NCBI GenBank assembly: GCA_009809945.1
Contig: WTPW01002576.1
Span: forward strand, 1 to 64,000
Length of the DNA: 64,000 nt
DNA from: Gigaspora margarita
Taxonomy: Eukaryota > Glomeromycota > Glomeromycetes > Diversisporales > Gigasporaceae
Reading direction: 5' to 3'
The notes under the pieces were generated by a model, which worked only from the letters and a program-made list of their open reading frames with translations, did not search any database and was not told where the DNA came from. Positions 1 through 10,826 of the stretch are shown here, piece after piece. Position 1 is the stretch's first letter, and the number at the start of each line of letters is the position of its first letter. Made by a program: the position numbers and the translations under genes.

Positions 1-395
1 ATAAACTTTCTTAGCATGCAAAAATACATTATTTTAGTATATAATTATATTTTAAATAAGTTTATTTAGAGCTCAAAATTATAATCTATTAGTAAAATTT
101 TGATAATTAAACTTTTCTTTAAATTAACCAATCAGAATCGTCTTGTGTGGGCGAAAGGAGAGGTACCCTTATAGTAAATAGATATTATGTAATATCTGTC
201 ATAGTCCTTATTAAAAATATATTTATTTAGATTTAAATTATATTAAATATCTAAATTTATATAATGATCTACATTATGCATATTTGTTTACTTGTTTGTT
301 TACTTGTTTACATTTTTTTAACCAATTAAAACAAATGTCCGCCATGCTATTGCAAATTAAAATAAAAGCTAAAAAATTAACAAATTATTATACAT
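1..395. other. AT-rich spacer, no gene recognised
   Basis: No open frame, RNA gene or terminal-repeat element is recognisable here. The sequence is plain AT-rich DNA with a short run of repeated cttgttta near 293-312. Confidence 0.5.
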
Positions 396-1189
396 GTACC
401 AATTATGACGCACACGTGATATATTGTGATCTAGTGATCAAAATCAAATGATTTTGGTACTATTCAATTTGTCTTAATGAAACGAGTTGAATGGTACCAA
501 AATCATTTTATTCTAATTACCACATCACAAGTTATAAGCAATAAAAAATTAAAATTTAAAAACTAAAAAAAATAACTTTGATATATTGTCAGAAAATTTT
601 TTAATAAGTAAATCGACCTTCATTAATAAGATGATTTTATTCATCATTATATTTTCTACTTATCTCTAAATTTTCATAAAAATCAGATAATTTTTTATGA
701 ATTGATTTTTATAAAATACATTTTTGTACCCAAAGAATCCATTATGACGCAATAAGATTTTTTACAAATGCTATTACAGTCGTCCTCCCATATAATTAAA
801 CAGTTGGGCACACACCAATATGGTGATTATAAAAAAGTATGACTGTATAAAGGTTACCTCTATATAAGCACAAATTATAATAAATAAAAAAAAGTGATCT
901 AATAGAGGTATTTAAAATTTTTATACATGATTATAGAAAGTTGCTATATAGAAAATTTACAATTTTACTAATTAAATCAACTTTTATGCAATAATTAAAG
1001 TTGTTTAGAAGAATAAAATACAGCTACACTAAAATTTTTATACAAATTAGATAACTTTTTATTAGTACAGTTTTTTATTTTACGTATCTACAAATATAGT
1101 TAAAAATTTGTAATTTTTTTTTACAGAAACATAAAATAAAAAGATGTATTAATGAAATGTAAACCGATTTACATGAAAATTTTAGAGTA

Positions 1190-1415
1190 AATATATTTTT
1201 CTCCTAAACAACGTTTATTATTGTATAAAAATCAATTTGCTTAGTATTATTTTGACTTTTATATATAGCAATGATCAATGATTGTATATAAAAATTTTTT
1301 AAAAATTATTTTAAAAAATTTTTATATATAATTATTGATCATTGCTATGTATAAAAGTCAAAATAATACTAAGCAAATCAGATTTTTATGCAATAATAAA
1401 TGTTGTTCAGGAAAA
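1190..1415. repeat. Central palindrome inside the 396-2601 foldback
   Basis: The block around ttagtattattttgac at 1237 is mirrored around 1355-1370, with the motif atgatcaatgat near the loop. A second, very similar palindrome lies at 1620-1805. The two share sequence with each other, so the element interior was probably duplicated. Confidence 0.75.
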
Positions 1416-1619
1416 CAAAATATATTTACTTTAAAATTTTCATGTAAATTATTTGACATTTCATTAATACGTCTTTTTATTTTACGTTTTTACAAAAAAA
1501 ATTACAAATTTTTAGCTATATTCATAGTTACATAAAATGAAAAACTGTACTAATAAAAAGTTATCCAATTTGTATGAAAATTTTAGAGTAAATGTATTTT
1601 GTTCTCTTAAACAACGTTT

Positions 1620-1805
1620 ATTATTTCATAAAAATCGATTAGCTTAGTATTATTTTGACTTTTATATATAGTAACGATCAATGATCATAAATAAAAATTT
1701 TTAAAATAAAATTTTAAAAAATTTTTATATACAATCATTGATCGTTGCTATATATAAAAGTCAAAATAATACTAAGCTAATTGATTTTATGAAATAATAA
1801 ACATT
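1620..1805. repeat. Second internal palindrome of the 396-2601 foldback
   Basis: Arms centred near 1705 contain the same ttagtattattttgac and aacgatcaatgatc motifs as the palindrome at 1190-1415. The flanks match too (ttacgtttttacaaaaaaaa at 1480 and 1883), supporting an internal duplication. Confidence 0.75.
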
Positions 1806-2621
1806 GTTTAGGAGAAAAAAATATATTTATTCTAAAATTTTTATATAAATCAGTTGACATTTCATTAATACGTCTTCTTATTTTACGTTTTTACAAAAAA
1901 AATTACAAATTTTTAGCTATATTTGTAGATATGTAAAATGAAAAACTGTACTAATAAAAGTTGTCTGATTTGTATAAAAATTTTAGAATATCTATATTTT
2001 GTTTTTCTGAATAACTTTAATTATTGCTTAAAAATTGATTTAATTAGTAAAATTGTAACTTTTCTATACAACAACTTTCTACGATCATATATAAATGTAA
2101 TTGTATGAAAGGAATTTTACTATTAAACAACATCTATAAATATAAAAATATATGTGATAGTGATTATAAGCATTTGTGACTATATAGAAGGTTTTTAATA
2201 ACAAAAAAAATGGTAACCAAAAACCATATGATTGTATAGAGTTAGTGATTATATAGGAGGTAACTGTAGGAAGGGACAACTGTAGTAAAAAATTATCTGA
2301 TTTTTATAAAAATTTAGAGATAAATAGAATTTGTTATGACGAACAAAATTGTCTTAATAATGAAGATCGATTTACTTAATAAAAAAAGCACTATCAACAT
2401 TCTATGATTAGATTTTATTAAAGCTTAAAAATTAAAAATTTTGATTATTTTTTAGCCATCAATATCTTGTGATCCAGTAATTATAATCAGATAATTTTAC
2501 TACCATTCGATTCCTCTCAGTGAAATGAATCGAATGGTAGTCAAATCATCTGATTTTGATTACTAGATCACAAGATATCACGTGTGCATCATAATTGGTA
2601 CTGCGTCATAATACCCATACT

Positions 2622-2901
2622 CAGTGTTGTCATGGGACAGCTTTGAACAATAATTTGGACAATTTTGGACAATTTTAAACAATTAAATAAAGTAAAATTA
2701 CTTAAAATTTTATTAAGATAACCAATTTTAATTTTAACTAAAATGTGTTCTGCATCTAAAAAAATATATAGTTATATATTTTTTAGATAAATTTATTAAT
2801 TATTAAAGCCTGAACAAGCTTTGGACAATCTTGAATATTTGGACAATTTTGGACGTAAACAAGCCAAAAAAGGCTGTGAACAGCCAAAACGTACAATACT
2901 G
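2622..2901. mobile_element. hAT-type MITE, CAGTGTTG family, copy 1
   Basis: A 280-bp non-coding element starting cagtgttgtc and ending caatactg. It is flanked by a perfect 8-bp duplication cccatact (2614-2621 and 2902-2909). An 8-bp duplication with CAG...CTG ends is characteristic of hAT transposons. Two more copies lie at 6466-7050 and 7210-7489 with different 8-bp duplications, which fixes the ends firmly. Confidence 0.9.
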
Positions 2902-2944
2902 CCCATACTCACCTTATATATCGATTGTTTATTTTTTTTAATAA

Positions 2945-3032
2945 ATTTTAAAATTTTGTAAAAAATTGCAAAATATTGCAACAAATTGCAAAATATTGCA
3001 AAAAATTGCAAAATATTGTAAAACATTATAAA
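2945..3032. repeat. Short tandem array of an attgcaaaat-like unit
   Basis: Repeated attgcaaaat and attgcaaaaa units run up to the hAT-type insertion at 3033. The decayed array resumes after it (3330-3355), showing the element landed inside the array. Confidence 0.7.
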
Positions 3033-3321
3033 AGGACTCTAGATATTTAGTACAGAGTTCATACTTTATTTTTTTTAGCAAAACTCCTGAAATTTGAGAA
3101 GCAAAAAAAAAACAGTTTTTGGGCATCTAGTGATCAAATTTGAATAAACTTTTTTTTAAAATAAAGTCCTCAATGAGGCGCATCTAACAAAAAAAGTTTA
3201 TTCAATTCTGATTACTATATCAAAAGTTATTTAAAAAAATATTTTTTTGTTATTTTTAACAAATTGGGCCAAAATTTGCCAAAATCTAGTTATAACCTAT
3301 ATGAGAAATATCTGGGATCCT
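3033..3321. mobile_element. hAT-type MITE, AGGAC family, copy 1 (oldest looking)
   Basis: A 289-bp element beginning aggactctagatat and ending tatctgggatcct. The 8-bp duplication attataaa lies at 3025-3032 and 3322-3329. Copies at 6724-7020 and 59237-59534 share the whole length, including a central inverted motif around ttcattcaat. This copy differs most from the other two, so it is probably the oldest. Confidence 0.88.
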
Positions 3322-3735
3322 ATTATAAAATATTGTAAAATATTATAAAATATTATCTTCTGTGACTCTTAAAGAAAATAATTAGATAGCAGTTTGTATT
3401 TTTTTATTTGGTCTATTTAGCAATATTTGCAATTTATTTTAAGGGTATTGCTATTTACACCATGGTTTTTGCTATTTGTACTATGGATTTTGTGTAATAT
3501 TAGATTATCAATCAACTTTTTCTATTTGCACCATGGTAATATATGTTGCACCAATAAAAACTCCTTTTTTTTTATAGATTAACAATATATAAAAAAGATT
3601 TTTCGCAATTTTTGTGTAATCTTAGGCTTTTTAATATTGCACCAATAAAAACTCCCCTTTTTTGTAGATTAACAACATGTAGGGTGCAGGATAAGAGTTT
3701 CGCAATTTTTGTATAACTTTAAAACTGGTTAGAAT

Positions 3736-3915
3736 AGGACCCTGAACAATTTATATAGAGGTTATATTAGGTTTAATATAAGATTTTTATAAAATTTATC
3801 CAAAATTTGAAAAAATCTGCAATTCTAATTGGTTGAACCTTATTTGGGCCAATCAGAATTGCAGAAAAGTGGATAATGCATAAATATAACCTTGACTTGC
3901 ATTGTTCGGGGTCCT
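3736..3915. mobile_element. Short hAT-type MITE nested in the 3443-4676 element
   Basis: A 180-bp element with ends aggaccctgaacaat and attgttcggggtcct, flanked by the 8-bp duplication gttagaat (3728-3735 and 3916-3923). The first six bases match the AGGAC family at 3033, 6724 and 59237, but the interior is unrelated. It is probably a second non-autonomous family mobilised by the same kind of enzyme. Confidence 0.9.
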
Positions 3916-4135
3916 GTTAGAATGTTCTAGTAGGCCTGCTAATCTAATTTTATAATGTGGGCCAACTCTAACTCTAATTATATAATGCAGGCCAACCCTT
4001 ACCCTAATTTCTTAAGGCCTTAACATAATGTGGGCCAGAATTTCACAATTTTGTATAACCTTGGGCTATTTTCATGTTGCACCAATAAAAACTCACCTTT
4101 TTTTGTAGATTAACAATATGTAAGAGTGCAGAATA

Positions 4136-4452
4136 CCGTATATTCCCGAAAATAAGCTACCTTTTTTGGGCCAAAAATTACACAAAAAAATGGGGGGTAG
4201 CTTATTTTTAGCGTATAGACATTTTTGAAAAAATTGAAAAACGTACTAATAAAAAGTTGTCTAAATGATACCAAATTTTTACTGTAGGTATATTTTGAAG
4301 CGCTGAACAACTTTACTTAATCGCACTTTTGATATTTACTTAGTATAAAAAAAAGTTTTATATGTAGCAACTGCTAACGCGTTTTTTGAGATTTTTGAAA
4401 AAAACAGAGGAGTAGCTTATTTTTGGAATAGCTTATTTTTGGGAATATACGG
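4136..4452. mobile_element. TA-target MITE nested in the 3443-4676 element
   Basis: Ends ccgtatattcccgaaaat and attttt...gggaatatacgg are inverted and flanked by TA on both sides (4134-4135 and 4453-4454). This is the pattern of Tc1/mariner-like elements. The element has no coding capacity. It splits the third internal unit of its host element, so it arrived after that element was complete. Confidence 0.8.
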
Positions 4453-4979
4453 TAAGATCTTTGCAATTTTTGTATAACCTTAGTCCGTTTTAATATTGCA
4501 CCAATAAAAACTCGCCTTTTTTTGTAGATTAACAATATGTAGGGGTGCAAGATAAGATTTTTCAAATGTTCGTATAACTATACTATGGTGCAAATAGAAA
4601 AGGTTGATTAATGATCTGCTATTACACGAAATCTATAGTACAAATAGCAAAAACCATGGTGTAAATAGCAGTACCCTATTTTAAAATATTTCAAAATTTA
4701 TTTTGAAATATTTTAAAAAGTTTTTTTTCGAAAATTAGTATATTTCAAATCAGCTATAAGAATAGTACTTGTTATAAGCATTCAACTCCTAGTACTTTCC
4801 AGAGTTAATTTGTAATGCCTTAAAATTTTTGGTATATAAAGAGTATCACAGATATAGATCATCTATATGTTTTGTAACTGATAAACCTCTATATCAGAAT
4901 ATTACATGATCATAAAGTTCATGCGTTTTTACATATAATAATTACACCTAAATTTTAAATAAAAATATTATTACATTGG

Positions 4980-5435
4980 CATGATCAATTTTAATATTTG
5001 ATAGCTCTTTTTAATTTTACATATATGTAGAATTAAAAAGAGCCATCAAGTCAAGCATTATATCAATGCTAAGATATTTTCATTTAAAATTTAGTTAATT
5101 ATTGGTATTGGAAAGATATTGAAATAAATTTTTTTAAAAAACTTAAATGCATATATTTTGATAGTCATGTGATCAATTTTAATGTTTAAGGGCTCTTTTG
5201 AATTCTACATGCATGTAGAATTCAAAAAAGTCCTTAAACATTAAAATTGATCATATTATTGTCAAAATATTTTTGTTTAAATTTTGTCAGAATCAAATAA
5301 TTATTTAATTTTTTCTTAAATTTTCAGCTATAATATTTTGAGATCAGCCTAGTTTATATCAACATTTAAGGCCTTTTTTGAATTCTACAAGACCATAGAA
5401 TTCAAAAAAGCCTTTAAACATTAAGATTAACTGCA
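4980..5435. repeat. Three related palindromes spaced about 180 bp
   Basis: Three hairpin-like palindromes lie near 4990-5060, 5172-5255 and 5362-5430. All have arms containing gaattctac or its variant, with ctctttt or ccttttt outside. The spacing is nearly regular, which suggests tandem duplication of one palindromic unit of about 180 bp. Confidence 0.75.
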
Positions 5436-6465
5436 TTTTTGTCAAAAAATTTATATTAATTTAAAAAAAAAAGTGGGCTACAATGTATGTCTGTGATGAG
5501 TATAGCAAGTTTTATTATAGGTGCCCAACACAGATATTTTATCATCTACAAAAAGTATGGATAATCAGCTTTTATGATATTCTTTTGTTAAAAAAAAATT
5601 TAAATCGCTTCAAATTCTCTATAAAAAGTTATCTGAGATCAGATATTTATAGCAAGTACTGTATCTGAATGAAGGCTATAATAATGCAAATTAAATTGTA
5701 GCTAGCACCTTAACTAAATAAATCTATTTATAAGTGGTAACCTTTTTTTTTGCAAATCATACAAAGCTGAGGACTTCATAAAGTTTTATAATAATTTGAA
5801 TCTATAGTAGGTCAGTCAAATTTTTCAAATTTATAGTAGTATGCAAATATTGTTGCAGCAGGAACCTATAATAGAGTTTTCTTGGTTTTGTACTTCCCTT
5901 ATCTAATTCATAATTTGGTTGCATATTAGCTATATATATTCATGCTAATTTCTTTATTGCATTTTTAATATTTTCTTTGTTAGTAATATTATACAGTACT
6001 CTAATTGTACATAATGTTTCATAGAATGCATAGTTTATAAAAGCCAATAAATAGTAAATAATTTTACTTTTTATATGTAAAATAATTATAAATATACTAG
6101 CTTGTGTATAATATGAACTGATTACTGTTTTGCTTCTCCTGCTTTCAAAAACATCAATTTTTTTATAGAATGTTATATCAATTCTTTTAATATGCCAAAA
6201 TAATTATTAGCTCTGTACTATGATCATATGGACCATTATTAGAAACAATAGTCACTTACTAAGGTTTATTGTTTAGTGTATCAATAACAGCATGTAAGGA
6301 AAATAAAGTAAACCAGGTATTTTAATTTGTATCACTTGACCAATAGTCAAATAAGCCAATATTTAGCTTTTTATCATTTTTTGATTTAGTATAAACCAGA
6401 ACTAAATGCAAAGTAAATTCATATTTTCTATAAAAATCAACTTTTGTTTCACATATACTCTATGG

Positions 6466-7050
6466 CAGTGTTGTCATGGGACAGCTTTGGACAATGATTT
6501 GGACAATTTTGGACAATTTTGGACAATTAAATAAAGTAAAATTACTTAAAATTTTATTAAGACAACCTATTTTAATTTTAACTGGAATGTGTTTAGCACC
6601 TAAAAAAATATATAGTTATATATTTTTTAGATGAATTTATTAATTATTAAAGCCTGAACAAGCTTTGGACAACTTTGAATATTTGGACAATTTTGGATAT
6701 GGACAAGCCAAAAAAGGCTATAAAGGACCTCGGACATATAGTACAGAGGTCATACGTTACGCAATTCAGCAAAAACCCCCGAAATTTGAGAAGCAAAAAA
6801 ACAGTTTTTGGCAATTATCTTGGCATCTAGTGGTCCAATTTGAATGAACTTTTTTTTAAAATGAAGCTCTCAGTGAGGCGCATCTAACAAAAAAAGTTCA
6901 TTCAATTCTGATTACTGGATCGGAAGTTATTTAAGTAAATAGATTTTGACGTTTTCAGCAAATTAGGTCAAAATTGGCCAAAATCCAGTTATGACCTATA
7001 TCAAAGATGTCTGGGGTCCTGGCTATAAACAGCCAAAATGTACAAAACTG
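6466..7050. mobile_element. hAT-type MITE, CAGTGTTG family, copy 2 (carries a nested element)
   Basis: Left end cagtgttgtc at 6466 and right end acaaaactg at 7050, with the 8-bp duplication ctctatgg at 6458-6465 and 7051-7058. Without the insertion at 6724-7028 it is about 280 bp, like its two relatives. It sits inside the minus-strand pseudogene. Confidence 0.92.
6724..7020. mobile_element. hAT-type MITE, AGGAC family, copy 2, nested in a CAGTGTTG element
   Basis: A 297-bp element, aggacctcggacat to atgtctggggtcct, with the 8-bp duplication ggctataa (6716-6723 and 7021-7028). The uninterrupted sequence in copies 1 and 3 of the CAGTGTTG family (ggctgt followed by aacagcc) gives the empty site directly. 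The upper-strand frame that crosses it is fortuitous. Confidence 0.93.
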
Positions 7051-7209
7051 CTCTATGGATTAATCTGTATTTTATAATCAACAATTATAAGTGTACTATT
7101 ATAATCAAGTACATATTAATTTGCTTTTAATTGCTGATTCAGGTAATTTTTTATGTATAGTAAGCCATAAAGTGCAGTAATTTTTGTTGATATTCAAGAT
7201 ATTGGTGGG

Positions 7210-7489
7210 CAGTGTTGTACGTTTTGGCTGTTTACAGCCTTTTTTGACTTGTTTATGTCCAAAATTGTCCAAATATCCAAGATTGTCCAAAGCTTGTTTA
7301 GGCTTTAATAATTAATAAATCTATCTAAAAAATATATAACTATATATTTTTTTAGATGCTGAACACATTTTAGTTAAAATTAAAATAGGTTATTATAATA
7401 AAATTTTAAGTAATTTTACTTTATTTAATTGTTCAAAATTGTCTAAAATTGTCCAAATCATTGTTCAAAGCTGTCCCATGACAACACTG
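7210..7489. mobile_element. hAT-type MITE, CAGTGTTG family, copy 3 (reverse orientation)
   Basis: Reverse-complement copy of 2622-2901, 280 bp, flanked by the 8-bp duplication ttggtggg (7202-7209 and 7490-7497). It also lies within the minus-strand pseudogene, only 160 bp from copy 2. Confidence 0.92.
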
Positions 7490-7740
7490 TTGGTGGGTAT
7501 TCAGTTGGTACAATTTTATGGAGTTTATTAAAAAAACTTTAAGTTTTTTTACAATTCATATAGGTATTAGGATATAGAAGATCACAATTACCAAATGTGT
7601 GCTATAGATAATAGTTAATACATGAATTGTATATTGCCTCTTCAAAATTATTTATTTGTAAGTTATTTTTAAAATCTTGCTTTAAATATCGATGAACTAG
7701 TACTAGTTCTTTAACCAATATTTTTATTAATAATATATAT

Positions 7741-8621
7741 AGTTGCCTCTCTCTAATCTGAACAGGCTGTTCCAAGAAATTTTGTTTGGTATAAAAAAAG
7801 GTTGGAATATAAAATTTCTTTTTTTAAACTAAATACTAATAGAAATTTCAGTATATAAAGAGTAACCAATAAAATTAACTTCATGTGATCTGAAAATAAA
7901 CTAGTTCTAAAAATAAGCTACTCTCACAATTAATTATACTTGCTATATAGTAAAGATATAATTTTACTATTTAACTTAATTATGAGTGCTTAAGTAAACT
8001 TATTTTAAAAATCAAAATATATATATTCGAAATTTTCATAAAAATTAGTAACTTTTTATTATTTGACTTTTAATTTTTATATTCAATAGAAAAAATTAAT
8101 TTTTTTTAAAAACATATTTGTTGAGCATAAAAATTAAATAATAAAAAATTATTCAATTTATATAAAAATTTCAAGATATATATATTTCGATCTCTAGAAT
8201 AAGTTTACTTAAGTATTATAATCAATTTATATAGTAAAATTATAACTTTACAATGTAGCAATTATAATCAATTAACCAAAATTACTTTATAAGCTATTTT
8301 CAATTTTTTGTGTTCAAAATTGGCCATAAAAAGGTAGTATATTTTTGGAAACATATAGTAATACAATATATTTATTTATAGTTATAAATTTGAAAATAAG
8401 CTATTTTGTTGTATTTTAAATTTTATTTGTAATACAATATAAATTTATTTAAATAAAATATTATATATACTAATTAATTTGTGTTTAGATTCGGATTATA
8501 AAATTTATTATATGAATTTAGTATATTCAAAGTAAATAAATATAAATTATTTGTTTTAAAGGTTTTAGTTTAATATATAAAGAGTTCAGTATATAAAGAA
8601 CTGGATTAGAGAGAGACAACT
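7741..8621. mobile_element. Element E, complete copy (AGTTG...CAACT)
   Basis: Ends agttgcctctctctaatc and gattagagagagacaact are inverted over about 18 bases and sit in a TATA-rich target. The interior is palindromic (7905-8290) and non-coding. A second copy is split between 8773-8925 and 19724-21708, and comparing the two dates later insertions. The target is probably TA, but the flanking AT repeats hide the exact duplication. Confidence 0.78.
7905..8290. repeat. Palindromic core of element E
   Basis: Arms containing cttaagtaaacttatt and its mirror, with actttttattatttgact near the centre. The same palindrome appears at 19738-20110, and a relative lies at 18910-19260 inside another foldback. 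Confidence 0.8.
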
Positions 8622-8772
8622 ATAGATTGTAATAATGTTTACATAGTATATATATAAGTACATACAATTTTCTAGATTTTACTTTTTATTTACTAGTAAA
8701 TAGCAACAATTTGCAAGACTAGGGCCTTATTTATTATACACTTAAATATGAAAATAAAATTTATAATATAGT

Positions 8773-8925
8773 AGTTTCTTTCTAATCTGAACAGACTGTT
8801 ACAAAAGATTTTGTTCAGTATAAAAGAAGGTTAAAATACAAAATTTCTCTTAATACTAATAAAAATTTGATATATAAAGAGTAACCAATAAAATTAACCT
8901 CACGTGATCTGAAAATAAGCTATAG
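8773..8925. mobile_element. Left fragment of a second element E copy
   Basis: Bases 8773-8925 match the left part of the complete E copy (agtttctttctaatctgaac through acctcacgtgatctgaaaat). The match stops at ctatag (8920-8925). It resumes after a second ctatag at 19724-19729, about 10.8 kb away. The intervening DNA is treated as element F. Confidence 0.72.
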
Positions 8926-9154
8926 TATGCAATACTTAAAGACTAAAATAATTTCAAAAATTAATAGCTTATATTACAGAAAAGATATAAAAAAATAAAA
9001 GCTGCTAAATTGTAGTCAAGATAATTTGCTACAACTTAAGGGCATTCATAAATAACATTATATTTGAGGAGAGGTTCCCAAAATATAACGTTTTTTTAAT
9101 AAGTAAAAGGGGTCAAAAAATATAACATAATTTTTTATAAAAATTTGTCTAAAA

Positions 9155-9445
9155 CTTGATCCAGAGGTCCAAATTGGGTGATTTTAATACTATTTGAATT
9201 ATCTCAAGAAGAGGATTTAATTAGTACCAGAATCATTTGATTTGAATTACTGAATTATATTTTATTAACAACATACTATTGGTTATTATGTTTTTTTATA
9301 AAATTACTATAAAATTAATAGTTTTTTGTGAATACCTCTTGATCCAGTAATCAAAATGAAATGAGTTTAGTACCATTGAATTCATCTTATAGAGACGAAT
9401 TGAATAGTACCAAAATTATCTATATTGGACTACTAGGTCATAATA
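9155..9445. repeat. Two adjacent palindromes related to those at 421 and 2466
   Basis: Palindromes at about 9155-9255 and 9338-9445 have arms built from gatccagtaatcaaaat and its mirror actaggtc, with a loop near ttgaattatctcaag or ttgaattcatctta. The same structure forms the arms of the 396-2601 foldback, so this is a dispersed palindrome family. Confidence 0.75.
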
Positions 9446-9650
9446 TATCCAAGTTTTTGTAAAATTTTATATATAAACATATGGATTTTTAAATTTTTTT
9501 TTATATAGCCTAAAAGGGTCAAAAGCTACCATGTAGGGGTACATAACATTATTTATAGATGCCCCCTTAGTGGCTTTATTTAAAAATAATTATTATATAT
9601 TTTTAATTTATAATACTTTAAATAAGCCCAATTTTTATATAATACGTTAA

Positions 9651-9803
9651 GGAGAGTGACAAAAATCAAGTGATTTTTTAGAGGAAAGGAGGGGTAAAAA
9701 ATATTGAAATTATATATAGGAACCTGATTAAATTTATATTAAAGAGGAAGAGAAGGGAGTAGGCCTCTAATAAAAAATAATCAGGTGATTAATGACATGG
9801 CTC
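9651..9803. mobile_element. PIF/Harbinger-type MITE, copy 1
   Basis: A 153-bp element, ggagagtgacaaaaatca to attaatgacatggctc, flanked by the 3-bp target TAA (9648-9650 and 9804-9806). Four copies in the window have the same length and a TAA/TTA target, which is diagnostic of PIF/Harbinger elements. Confidence 0.88.
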
Positions 9804-9836
9804 TAATTAATAATCCGTCTGTCAACTGGAGAATAA

Positions 9837-10603
9837 CAAAATATAGCATGCTTCTATCTAAAATTTTTTTTTTTAAGTTAATAATATATGTCCACTAATT
9901 GAAAGTTGTAGAGCTCGTTAAGACGCATCTAATAGTGATTATATCATCCAAATTGGTCTAGTGGATAGCAAGATATTATTGAAAAATGATTGGCCGACTA
10001 TATAAAATCCTGTGATGCAGATTACATATGAAAATCACTATAGGTAAAATATAGCATGCTTCTATCTAAAAGTTTTTTCTTACTAAGTTAACAATACAGA
10101 TCCACTAATTAAAAGTTGTAGAGCTCATTGAAACGCATCTAACAGTAGGTAGATCATCCAAATCAGCTTAGTGAATGACAAAATATTATCAAAAAACTAT
10201 TGGCTGACTATAAAAAATCTATATATAAATAATACTTGTTTATATAGAGATTTTATATAGTCAGCCAATTGTTTTTTGATGATATCTCACCACCTACTAG
10301 GTCGATTTGGATGATCTAACCACTATTAGATGTGTTTCAACAAGCTCTACAACTTTCAATTAGTGGACATGTATTATTAACTTAGTAAAAACGCCACATT
10401 TCACCTATAGTAATTTTTATATATAATTTGTATCACAGTTAGCCAATCATTTTTCGATGATATCTTGCTATCTACTAGCCCGATTTGGATAATCTAGCTA
10501 CTGTTAGATATGTCTCGACAAGCTTTACAACTTTTAATTAGTGGACATATATTGTTAATAAAAAAATATTAGATGGAAGCATGCCACATTTCGGCACTCT
10601 CAC
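9837..10603. mobile_element. Four-unit foldback (two direct, two inverted units)
   Basis: A unit containing tagcatgcttctatctaaaa, tccactaatt and ttgtagagctc occurs twice in forward orientation (from about 9837 and 10046). It then occurs twice in reverse (about 10245-10395 and 10440-10603). The outer ends mirror each other over about 25 bases. This is effectively a MITE dimer joined head-to-head with another dimer. No coding capacity. Confidence 0.85.
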
Positions 10604-10757
10604 AGGTCAAAAACCAATATATCAGGTACCAATCGGGTACTATATTACTATAATTAAAAAATATATAAAATACTATATATCAGTGACCTACTATACATAT
10701 GTCATATAGTTTGAATATATCGGGTACCCAATATATATATGTAATAAAATAATTTTT
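10604..10757. other. ATATATCGGGTACC-type spacer left of the LINE
   Basis: Repeats of tatatcaggtacc and atatatcgggtaccc occur here, right of the LINE (16200-16240), and around 18560-18760 and 19430-19480. They look like the older substrate into which the LINE and the GGGTC foldback inserted. Bases 10742-10757 are the left copy of the LINE target duplication. Confidence 0.6.
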
Positions 10758-10826
10758 TTTTTTTAAATTTCCTCTGGGGGTTACCCGGAAGCCGCTAGTT
10801 GCGGTCATTTTATTAATTTTATTACT

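Larger units (their letters stand above)
396..2601. mobile_element. Foldback element with long terminal inverted repeats (about 2.2 kb)
   Basis: The left end (gtaccaattatgacgcacac from 396) is answered in reverse complement by the right end (ending 2601). The match continues inward for about 160 bases on each side and resumes around 604-700 against 2282-2400. Each arm contains its own smaller palindrome (421-533 and 2466-2578). The interior has no coding capacity. The exact termini and a target duplication could not be settled. A non-autonomous foldback DNA transposon is the best reading. Confidence 0.7.
3549..4570. repeat. Four internal units of about 90-100 bp inside the 3443-4676 element
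   Basis: The string ttgcaccaataaaaactc recurs near 3549, 3637, 4074 and 4496, each time followed by gtagattaacaa and a tttttgtataac tail. Units 2 and 3 are separated or split by the two nested elements. Subterminal or internal tandem units are common in non-autonomous elements. Their role here is unknown. Confidence 0.85.
3443..4676. mobile_element. Non-autonomous hAT-like element, GGGTATTGC family (1.2 kb, with nested insertions)
   Basis: The terminal inverted repeats are about 100 bp: gggtattgctatttacacca at the left, mirrored by the right end finishing gtaccc at 4676. A perfect 8-bp duplication tattttaa (3435-3442 and 4677-4684) points to hAT-type integration. The interior holds four copies of a unit of about 90-100 bp. 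Two other elements have inserted later (3736-3915 and 4136-4452). No transposase remnant is visible, so it would depend on enzyme made elsewhere. Confidence 0.88.
5750..7738 (-). pseudogene. Decayed protein gene, C-terminal half (unnamed repeated family)
   Basis: Minus-strand reading from 7738 down to about 5750 gives a chain of plausible protein pieces with stops between them. Recognisable segments are LKQDFKNNLQINNFEEAIYN (about 7690-7630), KKLPESAIKSKL (near 7150), ETKVDFYRKYEFTLHLVLVY (near 6440), KLNIGLFDYWSSDTN, VTIVSNNGPYDHSTELI (near 6250) and LDKGSTKPRKL (near 5900). I remember these as parts of a large uncharacterised protein family repeated in Glomeromycotina; I cannot name a domain. 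The NNGPYDHSTEL stretch is reminiscent of DDE-type nucleases, but that is speculative. Two hAT-type MITEs (7210-7489 and 6466-7050) interrupt it. Several stops and at least one frame change make it a pseudogene. Its missing N-terminal half probably lies at 21763-26330. Confidence 0.65.
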
